NCBI GenBank assembly: GCA_041396705.1
Contig: JAWKYB010000009.1
Location: 1-64,000, forward strand
Source of the DNA: Alphaproteobacteria bacterium
GTDB lineage: Bacteria > Pseudomonadota > Alphaproteobacteria > CALKHQ01
Direction of reading: 5' to 3'
DNA: 64,000 bases
The notes beneath the pieces are model-generated. The model did no database searches, was not told where the DNA came from, and saw nothing but the letters and a program-made list of their open reading frames with translations. The position numbers and the translations under genes were made by a program. Below, in pieces: positions 37,053 to 46,915 of the stretch. Positions within the stretch are counted from its first letter, which is position 1; every line of letters begins with the position of its first letter.

Positions 37053-38033
37053 GTGCGGACAGGGACTACTACGCCTATCGGACTGCGTACAGCGCTTGCC
37101 ATCGCCGGTTCTACCGCATTGGTCAGTATTTCCAGCGCCGTTACGGCACAGGAGCTGGCACCGGTAAAGGTCACTTTCATCCAGCATTGCTGCTCCGGCG
37201 CGACCTTCTTCCAGCCGATGCAATTCGGCGCGGAAGAGGCGGCCCGCCTGTTCCAGGTCGACCTGACCTATGTCAACGCCGACGGCGATGCCGCCCGTCA
37301 CGCGGAGCTGATCGAGACCGCCATCGCCGAGGGGCAGGATGCGGTGCTGCCGACGATCACAGTGCCGGATGCGCTGGACGAGGCGGTGCAGAAGGCGGTC
37401 GACGCCGGCCTGATCGTCATCGCCCAGAACATCGACGATCCGCAGCATGCGGCCGGCAACGCCCGCCAGGCTTTCGTCGGTCAGGACTTCCTGGCGTCGG
37501 GCAACATCATCGGCCAGCGCATGATCGATGAGCATAACCTGGGGGCAGGCGACCATTGCCTGCTGCCGGTCGAGTTCCCCGAGCTGACCTATGCGATCGA
37601 GCGCGCGCAGGGCGTGCAGTCGGCGCTGGAGCCGGCCGGCGTGACGTCGGAGATCGTCGGCACCGGCACGGTCGATGCCGAGGCGCTGACCATCATCTCG
37701 CAGGCGCTGATCGCCAACCCGAACATCACCTGCATCATCGGGCTGGGCACCACGCCGACCACGGTCGCGCCCGACGCGGCGGCCGAGGCCGGCATCGACA
37801 GCATCCCCAACGGCGGCTTCGATACCAACCCGAAGATCATGGAAAACATCATGGCCGGCATCACGACGGCGACGATGGACCAGCAGCCGTTCTGGCAGGG
37901 TTTCCTGCCGGTGATGTTCGCCGCCTATGCGGTGCGCTATGGCCTGACGCCGCCGGACATCGACACCGGCAACAACCTGATCGACGCGTCGAACGGGCAG
38001 TTCGCGCTGGACTGGGGCGGCACCTACCGCTGA
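37053..38033 (+). CDS. Ribose-type ABC transporter substrate-binding protein
   Basis: 326 residues with a signal peptide ending near AVTAQE and a type I periplasmic binding fold: VTFIQHCCSGATFFQPMQFG at the first strand, then VLPTITVPDALDEAVQKAVDAG and SIPNGGFDTNPK. The GTG start at 37053 follows GGGGAGGAAGG. It is the first gene of a complete sugar-type importer with two permeases and one ATPase. The double Cys in the first strand is unusual for a periplasmic receptor. The ligand, probably a sugar or polyol, is not predictable. Confidence 0.88.
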   Translation: MRTGTTTPIGLRTALAIAGSTALVSISSAVTAQELAPVKVTFIQHCCSGATFFQPMQFGAEEAARLFQVDLTYVNADGDAARHAELIETAIAEGQDAVLPTITVPDALDEAVQKAVDAGLIVIAQNIDDPQHAAGNARQAFVGQDFLASGNIIGQRMIDEHNLGAGDHCLLPVEFPELTYAIERAQGVQSALEPAGVTSEIVGTGTVDAEALTIISQALIANPNITCIIGLGTTPTTVAPDAAAEAGIDSIPNGGFDTNPKIMENIMAGITTATMDQQPFWQGFLPVMFAAYAVRYGLTPPDIDTGNNLIDASNGQFALDWGGTYR

Positions 38034-38068
38034 CCCGCCGGCCGTGATCCTGCGGATGTGACTCCGGG

Positions 38069-38094
38069 CCGGGCGCGACCTCGGTCGCGCCCGG
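38069..38094 (+). other. Intercistronic hairpin between receptor and permease genes
   Basis: CCGGGCGCGAC (38069-38079) / GTCGCGCCCGG (38084-38094) with loop CTCG forms a perfect 11-bp stem in the 139-base gap. There is no U-tract. Hairpins here commonly let the binding protein accumulate above the permeases by mRNA stabilisation or partial attenuation. Confidence 0.65.
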
Positions 38095-38172
38095 TGCCAC
38101 TGCCGGCGGCAGGCCGGGGCATTCGGGACAGCTCGAGGCAGTGACCCAGACGACAGAAACCGACCTGCGGCG

Positions 38173-39219
38173 ATGCGCCGCCGCGACCAGGGCCCGCCAT
38201 GGCTGGTCGGCCTGAAGCGCTATCAGGGCATCAGCGTCGTGCTGGTGTACGGCGTGTTTCTTGCGGTCTGTTTTGTGTGGAGCGTCTCGACGCCCAACTT
38301 CGCCTTCGCCACCACCAACAACCTGACCGTGCTGCTGGCGCTGAAGATCCCGACCACGGCGATCGCGGCGATCGGCGTCGGCCTGCTGATGATCGCCGGC
38401 GAGTTCGACATCTCGACTGCCGGCACCTACACGCTGGCGGCGTTCATCGTGGCGATCCTGTTCGCGCAGTTCGAATGGCCGCTGATCCTCGCCCTGATCG
38501 GCGGGTTGGTCGCGGTGATGATCGTCGGCGCGCTCAACGGCTATCTGACCGCGTGGGTCGGCATTCCGTCGTTCATCGCCACCATCGGCATGATGTTCTT
38601 CCTGCGCGGTGTGATCCGCTTCGTTTCGATCAATCCGGAAAGCGACCAGGCCGACAGCATGCCGTTCTTTCCCTGCCGCACCTGCGAGCAGGCCGGGGGC
38701 AAGCAGACCGATGCGCTGACCACTCTGTTCACCGGCGAGATCGTCAGCCCGCTCTATGCCCAGATGGTATGGCTGATCCTGATCGGCTTTGCCGCGCACC
38801 TGCTGCTGAACCGGCACCGGCTCGGCAACCACATGTTCACCACCGGCGGCAACCGGGATGCCGCCACCGCCGTCGGCGTGAACGTCAAGCGAACCAAGCT
38901 GATCGCCTTCATCATCTGCGCCACCGCGGCCGGATTCGCCGGCATCATGCAGGCGACCATGATCAACGAGATCGAGCCGTCCTTCGCGGTGACCAGCGGT
39001 TTCGAGCTGAAGGTGATCGCTTCGGTGGTGGTCGGCGGCGTCAGCCTGATGGGCGGGCGCGGGACGGTGCTCGGCATGATCCTGGGCGCCGCGCTGATCG
39101 AGACGGTCGACAACGTGCTGGTGCTGATCGCGGCACCGGAGACGCTGTTCAAGGGCCTGCTCGGCGCCCTGATTATCGCCGCGGTCGTTCTGAACACCCT
39201 GGTACGCGGGCGGCGCTGA
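38173..39219 (+). CDS. Ribose-type ABC transporter permease (first)
   Basis: 348 residues with eight to ten hydrophobic helices and the RbsC-type signatures GVGLLMIAGEFDISTAGTY, NGYLTAWVGIPSFIATIGMMF and VVVGGVSLMGGRGTVLG. It carries an inserted loop FFPCRTCEQAGG with a C-x2-C pair between helices, which the second permease lacks. Together with the next gene it should form a heterodimeric channel. Confidence 0.9.
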   Translation: MRRRDQGPPWLVGLKRYQGISVVLVYGVFLAVCFVWSVSTPNFAFATTNNLTVLLALKIPTTAIAAIGVGLLMIAGEFDISTAGTYTLAAFIVAILFAQFEWPLILALIGGLVAVMIVGALNGYLTAWVGIPSFIATIGMMFFLRGVIRFVSINPESDQADSMPFFPCRTCEQAGGKQTDALTTLFTGEIVSPLYAQMVWLILIGFAAHLLLNRHRLGNHMFTTGGNRDAATAVGVNVKRTKLIAFIICATAAGFAGIMQATMINEIEPSFAVTSGFELKVIASVVVGGVSLMGGRGTVLGMILGAALIETVDNVLVLIAAPETLFKGLLGALIIAAVVLNTLVRGRR

Positions 39220-39270
39220 CATGAGCGTGCACCGCGTCGCCCGTCGTACTGCGTGTCGGAAGCCGGGACG

Positions 39271-40362
39271 ATGACCGCCGCCACCCACATGGTCGACGCG
39301 GAGGCGCGCTATCGGCGTGCCGGCTGGTTCACCCGGCTGCGCCTGCACCCGGCCGGCCCGGTGGCGCTGCTGTTCCTGCTGCTGCTGGCCGGCTGCATCG
39401 TCGCCTCGCTGATCTTCCCCGACGATTTCCTGTTCCTGTCGCAGCGCAACGCGACACTGCTGATGCGCGCCATCCCGACCTTCGGCGTGGTCGCGCTCGG
39501 CGTCGGCCTGCTGATGATCGCCGGCGAGTTCGACCTCTCCGTCGGCTCGGTCTTCGTCGCGGCCCCGTTCGCGATGGCGTCCTTCTACGACGCTTCCGCG
39601 CCGGTCATCGCCGGGTGGGGCTGGTTCGCGGAGGGCGAGGGCGCCTGGCTGACGGCGAACGGCGTCGCCTGGGCGATCTCGCTGATCGTGGCGCTGCTGG
39701 TCGCGACGGCGATCGGCCTGCTCAACGCGTTCATCACGCTCTACTTCCGCATCCCGTCGTTCATCACGACGCTGGGGATGCTGTTCATCGTGCGCACCGC
39801 CGCGCCCTACATCGTCAATCTCTATGGCGGGCGCACCTCGCTGACGATCAAGGTGCCGGAGGACTTCAAGGCAGCGACCTGGGACAACCTGTTCGGCTTC
39901 CTGCCCGCCTCGTTCCTCTGGTTCCTGGTGTTTGCCGCGATCGCCTACCTGCTGCTGAACCGGCACTTCCTCGGCAATCACTTCTTCGCCGCCGGCGGCG
40001 ACACCAAGGCGGCGCAGTTCGCCGGCATCAACGTCGTGCGCACCAAGACCATCGCCTTCGTGCTCAGCTCGGTCTTCGCGACGATCTCCGGCATTTTCTC
40101 GATCACCCGCCTGGGCAAGGCGGAGACCAACCCGCAGCTGTTCATCGAGCTCTATGCGGTGGCGATCTGCGTGGTCAGCGGGCTCTCGCTGTTCGGCGGC
40201 CGCGGCTCGGTGATCGGCATCGTGTTCGGCTCGGCGGTGTACTACCTGCTCGGCAACATCGCCACCCACGCCCAGCTGCCGACCTATTACCTCGACGCCT
40301 TCGCCGGCATGATGATCGTGTTCGGCGTCATCATCAATCAGCTGTTCAGGCGACGGTTCTAG
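39271..40362 (+). CDS. Ribose-type ABC transporter permease (second)
   Basis: About 363 residues and paralogous to the preceding permease, with GVGLLMIAGEFDLSVGSVF, NAFITLYFRIPSFITTLGMLF and VVSGLSLFGGRGSVIG. The GEFD(I/L)S motif is shared by both. ATG 39271 has GGAAGCCGGG upstream; an in-frame GTG at 39253 is possible. Two non-identical permeases in one ribose-type operon point to a heterodimeric membrane part. Confidence 0.88.
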   Translation: MTAATHMVDAEARYRRAGWFTRLRLHPAGPVALLFLLLLAGCIVASLIFPDDFLFLSQRNATLLMRAIPTFGVVALGVGLLMIAGEFDLSVGSVFVAAPFAMASFYDASAPVIAGWGWFAEGEGAWLTANGVAWAISLIVALLVATAIGLLNAFITLYFRIPSFITTLGMLFIVRTAAPYIVNLYGGRTSLTIKVPEDFKAATWDNLFGFLPASFLWFLVFAAIAYLLLNRHFLGNHFFAAGGDTKAAQFAGINVVRTKTIAFVLSSVFATISGIFSITRLGKAETNPQLFIELYAVAICVVSGLSLFGGRGSVIGIVFGSAVYYLLGNIATHAQLPTYYLDAFAGMMIVFGVIINQLFRRRF

Positions 40363-40390
40363 CCGTGGCCGCGACCGGAGGAGGCGCGCG

Positions 40391-41179
<789 letters not shown>

Positions 41180-41182
41180 GCC

Positions 41183-41206
41183 GGCCCGCGGGGGCCGCCG
41201 CGGGCC
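41183..41206 (+). terminator. Hairpin between convergent genes
   Basis: GGCCCGCGG (41183-41191) / CCGCGGGCC (41198-41206), a 9-bp perfect stem with loop GGGCCG, lies directly after the ATPase stop and before the convergent beta-propeller gene. There is no U-tract in either direction, so terminator function is uncertain. Confidence 0.4.
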
Positions 41207-41222
41207 GCTGCGCCGCCGTCCG

Positions 41223-42035
41223 CTACTGGGCGGTCAGGTAGCCGGCGTAGATCGTCTGGTCGACCTCGTTGGCGATGTACAGCCGATGGCGGCCGCCGAA
41301 CGGTTCCGGGTCCCACGGCGTGTCGGGATGGTAGATGGTCCCGGGGTCGCCGATGGTGCCGTTCTCCGCCCAGACCTGGGGGATGTGCTCCATGTCGCGG
41401 AAGCCGAGATAGTCGAAGGCGATCGATTCCATGCCCTGTTTGGCGCCGACGCCGCTGGACACGGCGATCTCGTTGCCCAGCGGACCGATGACGACGATTT
41501 CGTCGTTCTGCCGGTCGACGAAGCAGTAGCTCCAGGGCGAGGCGGAAAGCCCGCTGATGCTGCGCCCGGGATAGTCGCGCACGCCGAGCAGCAGGCCGTT
41601 GGTCGCCCACAGCTCGGCCGTGGCGCCGCCGCCGCGCACGAAGAAAAACCCGTTGCAGGCCAGCCCTTCCGGCCGGTACAGCCCCGCCGTCGTCAGCGCC
41701 AGGCGCGTTGCGGTCAGCAGGCCGTCGGTCGGATCGAAGGCGAGGATCGTGTCGACGTCGTTGGTGGCCTGGCAGGCCCAGATCACGCGGCGGAACGGGT
41801 CGTAGGCCATGCCCGAGATGGTCTCGTAGCCGACCGGGCTGACGTGGCGGAAGGCCTCGTCGCCGCCGAATGTGTGCAGATAGACCACGTCGTCGTCGAA
41901 CCCGGTCTGGGTCAGGAACGCCAGATAGGGGTCGCCGTTGCGCAGGCAAATGGTCAGGCCCGTGGCCGCACCGGTGGTGGTCACCGGGAAGGGGAAGCTC
42001 CAGGTCGTTTCGAAGCGAAGGCTGGGGACCGGCAT
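41223..42035 (-). CDS. Beta-propeller-like protein of unknown function
   Basis: 270 residues without a signal peptide. The sequence is a series of short beta-rich blocks such as GYETISGMAYDPFRRVIWAC, DPTDGLLTATRLAL and YIANEVDQTIYAGYL, the pattern of SMP-30/NHL-type propellers. Family hallmark residues for gluconolactonase metal binding are not evident. The end GRHRLYIANEVDQTIY may close the propeller. It is convergent with the sugar transporter operon; the function is not recognisable. Confidence 0.6.
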   Translation of the reverse strand: MPVPSLRFETTWSFPFPVTTTGAATGLTICLRNGDPYLAFLTQTGFDDDVVYLHTFGGDEAFRHVSPVGYETISGMAYDPFRRVIWACQATNDVDTILAFDPTDGLLTATRLALTTAGLYRPEGLACNGFFFVRGGGATAELWATNGLLLGVRDYPGRSISGLSASPWSYCFVDRQNDEIVVIGPLGNEIAVSSGVGAKQGMESIAFDYLGFRDMEHIPQVWAENGTIGDPGTIYHPDTPWDPEPFGGRHRLYIANEVDQTIYAGYLTAQ

Positions 42036-42267
42036 TTCGTACTCCTGTGACTGGGGAACGGACGCCGTTGTGCCCGGCGGTTGTGCATTTGGTACGGACT
42101 GCGGCGTGCATTCATGCGCCGGCCGGTGTGTTCCCGGTCACAGGCGGCGCGGTGAGGCGCGGGCGCGGCGATGCGGCGGCGGCCGCTGGACAAGGCGTCG
42201 GCCAGCGGCTCTACTGGCACCCGCACTGCGTGCAGTGGAAAGCCGAACGCGGCGAAAGGAGCGCATC

Positions 42268-43539
42268 GTGGCCCGTGGGCGCCCCCGGCCCACCTCAGCC
42301 GAGCATCCGCAGCAACCCTCGCCGGCGGCGTGGGACGGCAGCGGCGACGCGCCCGGCCTTGCCGTGCCGTCGCGGGCGGCGGACGGCCGCGCACGCCGGG
42401 TCACGGCCGCGCTGGCCATGCTGGTGCTGACCGGACTTGCACTCGCTGCCACGCTGCTGCTGGTGCAGCGCCAGGCCGATGCCTTGCGGCAGCAGGAGCA
42501 GGCGTCGTGGGAAACGCGCCTGCTCGATCTGGCCACCGCGCTGCGCGACGGCCTGGAAGCCGACGGCGACGACGACGTCGCCGCGCTGGCGGAAGTCGCG
42601 GAGAGCCCGACCATCGCGCTGTTCCTGACCGAGATGCGCGAGCAGGGCGGCGACCTGGACCGCATCATGGACGGCCCGGAGCAGCTGGACTACATCCGCA
42701 ACGACCTCGCCGTCGTGGCCGCCGAGCACGGCTATCAGGTCGGCGACGGACCGCCGGCGGTCGATGCGAACCTGCCGGAGCGCGCGTCGCCGGAGCCGGA
42801 GGCGGCGACGCCGGCGCCGGAACCGATCACCGACACCACCAGCCTGATCCTCGGCGAATTCGCCTTCGAGGGCATCGCGCTGGTCAACCTGGTCGGCGAC
42901 ACCATCGTCGCGACCGACGAGTTTCCGCCGCTCACCTACGACATCCGGACCTTCATTCTGGAGGCGGCACGCGGCCAATCGCACGATTCCATCGCCTATG
43001 ACGCGCCCGACGGGCGGCCGCTGTTCATGAGTTTGCAGCCCGCCTACGGCTTTCTCGACAACGAGCGGGCGGAGTCGCAGCAGGGCTGGATCCTCGGCCT
43101 GCGCCTGCTGGAGGAAGTGTTCGACACCGGCCGGCTGCTGGGTCGCGAGGACCGGTTCGATACCCTGCAGGCGGTCGCGGTCCGCCGCCATCGCGACATG
43201 CTGACCGGTTTGTCGCCGCTGCGCGACGGCACGCCGGGCGCCACGCTGATGCTGACCGATGCGCAGGCGCCGGCCTGGGCGGAGGCGCTGCGTTCGCCGG
43301 GCACGTCCGGTCTGTTCCGCGACATCGGCGGTGGCCGGGTGATCGCGGCCAGCGCGGGCTTCCACCGCCTGCCGGTTGCGATCGTGACGTCGATCGACAC
43401 CGGCGAGGCGCTCGCCGGCGCCGCGCGGCTCGGCAGGCAGGAATATCTCTATCTGGCGCCGGTGGCGCTGCTCGGCCTGGGCGGTTGCCTGCTGGTTTGG
43501 CTGACAGGCGGTGCCGGCCGGCGCGGACGCTCATCCTGA
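42268..43539 (+). CDS. Membrane protein with large periplasmic dCache-like domain, upstream of LapG-type gene
   Basis: 423 residues from GTG 42268, which follows GAAAGGAG. A short cytoplasmic N-terminus precedes a membrane helix near residues 51-67 (AALAMLVLTGLALAATLLL). A predicted periplasmic domain of about 330 residues follows, then a second helix near the C-terminus (LAPVALLGLGGCLLVWL) and a 10-residue tail. Blocks such as GIALVNLVGDTIVATDEFPP and PVAIVTSIDTGEALAG resemble dCache sensor domains. There is no HAMP, GGDEF, EAL or kinase domain. The LapG-type protease gene starts 18 bases after its stop, so the two are an operon. It may replace LapD as a membrane partner of the protease; this is inference. 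Confidence 0.75.
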   Translation: MARGRPRPTSAEHPQQPSPAAWDGSGDAPGLAVPSRAADGRARRVTAALAMLVLTGLALAATLLLVQRQADALRQQEQASWETRLLDLATALRDGLEADGDDDVAALAEVAESPTIALFLTEMREQGGDLDRIMDGPEQLDYIRNDLAVVAAEHGYQVGDGPPAVDANLPERASPEPEAATPAPEPITDTTSLILGEFAFEGIALVNLVGDTIVATDEFPPLTYDIRTFILEAARGQSHDSIAYDAPDGRPLFMSLQPAYGFLDNERAESQQGWILGLRLLEEVFDTGRLLGREDRFDTLQAVAVRRHRDMLTGLSPLRDGTPGATLMLTDAQAPAWAEALRSPGTSGLFRDIGGGRVIAASAGFHRLPVAIVTSIDTGEALAGAARLGRQEYLYLAPVALLGLGGCLLVWLTGGAGRRGRSS

Positions 43540-43557
43540 TCGAAGAGGAGAAAACCG

Positions 43558-44220
43558 ATGCGCTACCCGGCCCGTCGTCGCGCGGCAGCGGCACATGCGG
43601 CAGGACTTCCCGCAGCGGCTGCGCTGACGTTGGCCCTGGCTGCTCCGGCGCAGGCGCTGACGCTGTTCGATCCGTCGCGCGAGTTCGCGATGCCGGGGCC
43701 TGCGGCCTTCCCGAAATACGCGGAGATGGTGCAGCGCTACACCGCCCAGTACCAGCAGATGACCAGCGCCTGCACCACCGGTGCGTTTGCCCTGTGCGCG
43801 CACATCGCGCGCTGGGCCGACTTCATCAACCGCTCGGAGGGAATGAGCGGCATGCCGCTGTTCGAGGCGGTCAACACCTATTTCAATGGCTTCGACTATG
43901 TCACCGATCCGTCGAACTGGCAGACGGCCGACTACTGGGAGACGCCGCTGCAGTTCTACGATGTCTACGGCGATTGCGAGGATTATGCGATCAGCAAGTA
44001 CTTCACGCTGCGCGGGCTGGGCGTTCCGGCCGCCGCGATGCGCATCGTCGTGGTGATGGACGAGAATCTCGGCATCCAGCATGCGATCCTGGCGGTGAAC
44101 ACCGGCAGCGACGTGGTGCTGCTCGACAATCAGATTTCCGGCGTCGTTTCCGCCAGCCGGGTGGCCCACTACACCCCGATCATGTCGATCAACGAGGTGG
44201 GCGCCTGGCGCAGCCGTTGA
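43558..44220 (+). CDS. lapG: LapG-type periplasmic transglutaminase-like cysteine protease
   Basis: 220 residues with a signal peptide (AAALTLALAAPAQA). The bacterial transglutaminase-like cysteine protease domain has the full triad C140 in YGDCEDYAISKYF, H175 in IQHAILAV and D190 in LLDNQ. The Asp and Glu around the Cys match the calcium-binding residues of LapG. The block FNGFDYVTDPSNWQTADYWE is also family-typical. Known LapG enzymes cut large surface adhesins next to a double alanine and release them. A possible substrate with PAAG sites is encoded 10 kb away at 21553-33273. GAAGAGGAG precedes the ATG. Confidence 0.88.
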   Translation: MRYPARRRAAAAHAAGLPAAAALTLALAAPAQALTLFDPSREFAMPGPAAFPKYAEMVQRYTAQYQQMTSACTTGAFALCAHIARWADFINRSEGMSGMPLFEAVNTYFNGFDYVTDPSNWQTADYWETPLQFYDVYGDCEDYAISKYFTLRGLGVPAAAMRIVVVMDENLGIQHAILAVNTGSDVVLLDNQISGVVSASRVAHYTPIMSINEVGAWRSR

Positions 44221-44238
44221 CGGGCGGTCAGCCGGCGC

Positions 44239-45261
44239 TCAGGGCAGCGTGCGCAGGCGGTCCGGCACCGCGAGGCCGATCTCGTCGAAGTAGCGCAGCG
44301 CGCCCGGGTGAAGCGGGAATACCATGCCGCGCAGGGCTGTATCCGGCGCGATGGCGCGCGCGGCCGGATGCATGTTGCCGAGGAACGAGAGGTTCTCGAA
44401 GATCGCGCGGGTTATCAGATAGACGTCCTGTTCCGGCATGTCGGACCGGACCAGCAGGGCGTTCGGCTCGGCGAGCGTGGTGATGTCGGCCCCCAGGCCA
44501 TAGGTGCCGGCCGGCACCACATGGGGTACCCACAGGTCCGTGAACGGTCCGTTGGCGCGGGCGATTTCCGCCTCGTCGAATTGCAGCAGGCGCAGATCGG
44601 CGCCGGCAGCGTTGGCGAGTCGCACCATGGCCGGCATCGGGATGCCGCCGAACATGACGATGCCGTCGATCCTGCCCTCGACGAACGCGGTGACCGCCGC
44701 GTCGTAGCCGCCGACGTCGACCGGGTCCAGCGCCAGCGGCTCGATGCCCAGATTGGTCAGGATCGCGACGGTCGAGGCGCGCGAGCCGGAGTCCCGCCGG
44801 CCGAAGCTCAGCCGCGCCGCGCCCACCGACGACAGATCGTCGACGAAGCCCGACTGCACCAGCGGCTCACGCAGCGCCACATGCATGACGTCGGGCCAGA
44901 GCATGGCGATCGAGCGCAGCGCCGCGCCGCTGTCCGGCTGCGCGCGCGGGTCGTCCGGCAGGTCGACGCCGGACGCGGCCTGGCGCGCGTGCAGGCCTTG
45001 AACCAGGGCCAGTGAGGCGGACCCGTCGCGCAACAGGTCGATGTTGGCGCCGGAGCCGGCGGTGGGCTGGACGCTGAGTTCGAACCCGGCGCGATCCCTC
45101 AGCAGCGCCTTGACCAGGGCCTCGATGGCCACGCCCACGGGATAGTAGACCCCGCCGGTGGTGCCGGTGGCAAAGGCATAGGCGCGAATGTCCTGGGTGG
45201 CGGCGGGTCCGGATGCCAGTCCGCCGGTCAGGATCGCCGCGAGGCAGAGCAGGCGAAGCAT
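44239..45261 (-). CDS. TAXI family TRAP transporter solute-binding protein
   Basis: 340 residues with a signal peptide (LAAILTGGLASGPAATQ) and the TAXI hallmark ATGTTGGVYYPVG at the start of the mature protein. Family members bind small acids such as glutamate or other carboxylates in the periplasm for a fused TRAP permease. No TRAP membrane gene is visible within the window, so this is an orphan receptor. ATG 45261 fits the signal peptide. It is convergent with the LapG-type gene. Confidence 0.88.
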   Translation of the reverse strand: MLRLLCLAAILTGGLASGPAATQDIRAYAFATGTTGGVYYPVGVAIEALVKALLRDRAGFELSVQPTAGSGANIDLLRDGSASLALVQGLHARQAASGVDLPDDPRAQPDSGAALRSIAMLWPDVMHVALREPLVQSGFVDDLSSVGAARLSFGRRDSGSRASTVAILTNLGIEPLALDPVDVGGYDAAVTAFVEGRIDGIVMFGGIPMPAMVRLANAAGADLRLLQFDEAEIARANGPFTDLWVPHVVPAGTYGLGADITTLAEPNALLVRSDMPEQDVYLITRAIFENLSFLGNMHPAARAIAPDTALRGMVFPLHPGALRYFDEIGLAVPDRLRTLP

Positions 45262-45402
45262 CGACCAACCTCCCCGGGGTCATCGACGGCACGCAGTCGT
45301 CCGGCCCCGTTTCCATAACATGGATCGCCGGAAAGGTTCAAAAAGGGTGGACGGACGGACCCGAATTTCGCGTTTCGCGAGCGCCTCGGCCGCGCGCCGG
45401 TC

Positions 45403-46497
45403 TCAGTCGCCGAAGCCGATCGCGTAGACGGGCGGCAGCCGGGCGTCCAGGGCGGCCCAGCTGTCGCCGCCGTCCTCGCTGAGCCAGACGCCGCCGCTGG
45501 TCGAACCCATGGCCAGCGTCCCGCCGGCGTCGTCGACGGCCAGGCCGTGGCGGTAAACCAGGTCGTAGGCATGGCTCTGCGGCAGCCCGCGGGTCAGGGT
45601 CTCGAAGCTGCGGCCGCCGTCGCGGGTGCGCGCGACCACCACCCGTCCGTCGGCGGGATAGCGGAACTCGTCCTTGACCGCCGGCACGAACCAAGCCGTG
45701 TCGGGGTCGGTTGGATGGGCGGCGACCGCGAAACCGAAGGCCGACGGCGGCGTGCCGCTGATCTCGGCAAAGGTCGCGCCGGCATCGGTGGAGCGGAAGC
45801 GGCCGCAGTGGTGCTGCACCCACATCACGTCCGGGGCGGTCGGACAGAGTACCAGCCGGTGCGGGTCCTGGTTGGTCTCGTCATAGGCCTGCTCCGGCGG
45901 CAGGAAGTCGGCCCGCATGCCGGTGCCGGCCTGCTTCCAGCTGGTGCCGGCGTCGCCGCTCTTCCACACCCCGCCGCAGGAGACGGCGAGCGTGATGCTG
46001 TCGCCATCGCGCGGGTCGATCACCACCGAATGGATGCCGGGCTGGTCCTTGCCGCCGCCGAACCACTTGGCGCGCCGCGGCTCGTTCCACAGCGAGTCGA
46101 CCAGCTGCCAGCTGTCGCCGCGGTCGGCCGAGCGGAACAGGCCGCCCGGGATGGTGCCGGCCCACAACTCGCCGGGGCGCGCAGCGGGCCCGGCGACCAG
46201 TTCCCAGATCAGCCCGACCGCCGGCGCCTTGCTGCCGTCGGTCTCGTCCGCGCCCTCGACCTTGGGGAAGGCCGGGGCGGCCACCTCCTGCCAGGCGCCG
46301 CCGGCCTCGCGGCGGTGCAGCCTGGTGCCGAAATGACCGTTGTCGTGGGCGGCATAGAGCGCGCCGTCGCGCGTATCGGCCAGCGCGATCGAGATCGGCG
46401 TGCCGAGGAAATCGACGCGGTCAACGGCCCAGCCATTGGCGCGCCGCGCCAGCGTGAACAGCCCCTTGCGCGTCGAGACCAGAACGGACTTGCCCAT
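45403..46497 (-). CDS. BNR/sialidase-like beta-propeller protein
   Basis: 364 residues without an obvious signal peptide, starting MGKSVLVSTRKGLFTLAR. Several Asp-box type repeats of the form S-x-D-x-G-x-x-W are visible (SADRGDSW, SGDAGTSW, STDAGATF, SEDGGDSW). This is the sialidase/VPS10-type propeller. Catalytic sialidase residues cannot be confirmed, so enzymatic function is open. The ATG at 46497 follows GGGGAGG. A MoaD-like gene ends 25 bases upstream on the same strand, indicating an operon. Confidence 0.82.
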   Translation of the reverse strand: MGKSVLVSTRKGLFTLARRANGWAVDRVDFLGTPISIALADTRDGALYAAHDNGHFGTRLHRREAGGAWQEVAAPAFPKVEGADETDGSKAPAVGLIWELVAGPAARPGELWAGTIPGGLFRSADRGDSWQLVDSLWNEPRRAKWFGGGKDQPGIHSVVIDPRDGDSITLAVSCGGVWKSGDAGTSWKQAGTGMRADFLPPEQAYDETNQDPHRLVLCPTAPDVMWVQHHCGRFRSTDAGATFAEISGTPPSAFGFAVAAHPTDPDTAWFVPAVKDEFRYPADGRVVVARTRDGGRSFETLTRGLPQSHAYDLVYRHGLAVDDAGGTLAMGSTSGGVWLSEDGGDSWAALDARLPPVYAIGFGD

Positions 46498-46522
46498 GCG
46501 CGTGACCTCCCCTGTCGTCCGC

Positions 46523-46792
46523 TCAGCCGCCGGACAGCGCCTGCATGACATAGATTTCGGCGTCGGGCCGGACCTCATGGTCCAGCACAGCGTCGTTCAT
46601 CACCCGCTCGCCGTCGACGAAGATCGCCACATGCTTGCGCAGCCGGCCCTGGTCGTCGAGCACATAGGTGCCGAGCTTCGGGTACCCGGCGAACACCTGG
46701 CCCAGCACCGCACCCACGGTATCGCCCTCGGCCGAGACCGAACCCGCGGGCGCGACGCGGCGCAGATGGGCGGTGAAGTTGACGGTGGCCAT
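46523..46792 (-). CDS. MoaD/ThiS-like ubiquitin-fold protein
   Basis: 89 residues with the beta-grasp pattern of sulfur-carrier proteins (VNFTAHLRRVAP at the N-terminus, VAIFVDGERV in the middle) and the C-terminal Gly-Gly (LSGG at 86-89) that is adenylated and thiocarboxylated in MoaD and ThiS. No molybdopterin synthase large subunit or ThiF/MoeB activator gene is nearby. It is the first gene of a pair with the BNR-repeat protein. AAGGGG lies upstream of the ATG. Confidence 0.85.
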   Translation of the reverse strand: MATVNFTAHLRRVAPAGSVSAEGDTVGAVLGQVFAGYPKLGTYVLDDQGRLRKHVAIFVDGERVMNDAVLDHEVRPDAEIYVMQALSGG

Positions 46793-46915
46793 ACGTTAGC
46801 CCCTTGCGCAAGCACCTATGTAAGCATGCTATGACGCTTGGTCATCGCATTTCCAGCTGAGATCGCCGATCAACGCCGTCGGCAGGCTCCTCGTGCTTGA
46901 GAGTTCGCGAGCCGC

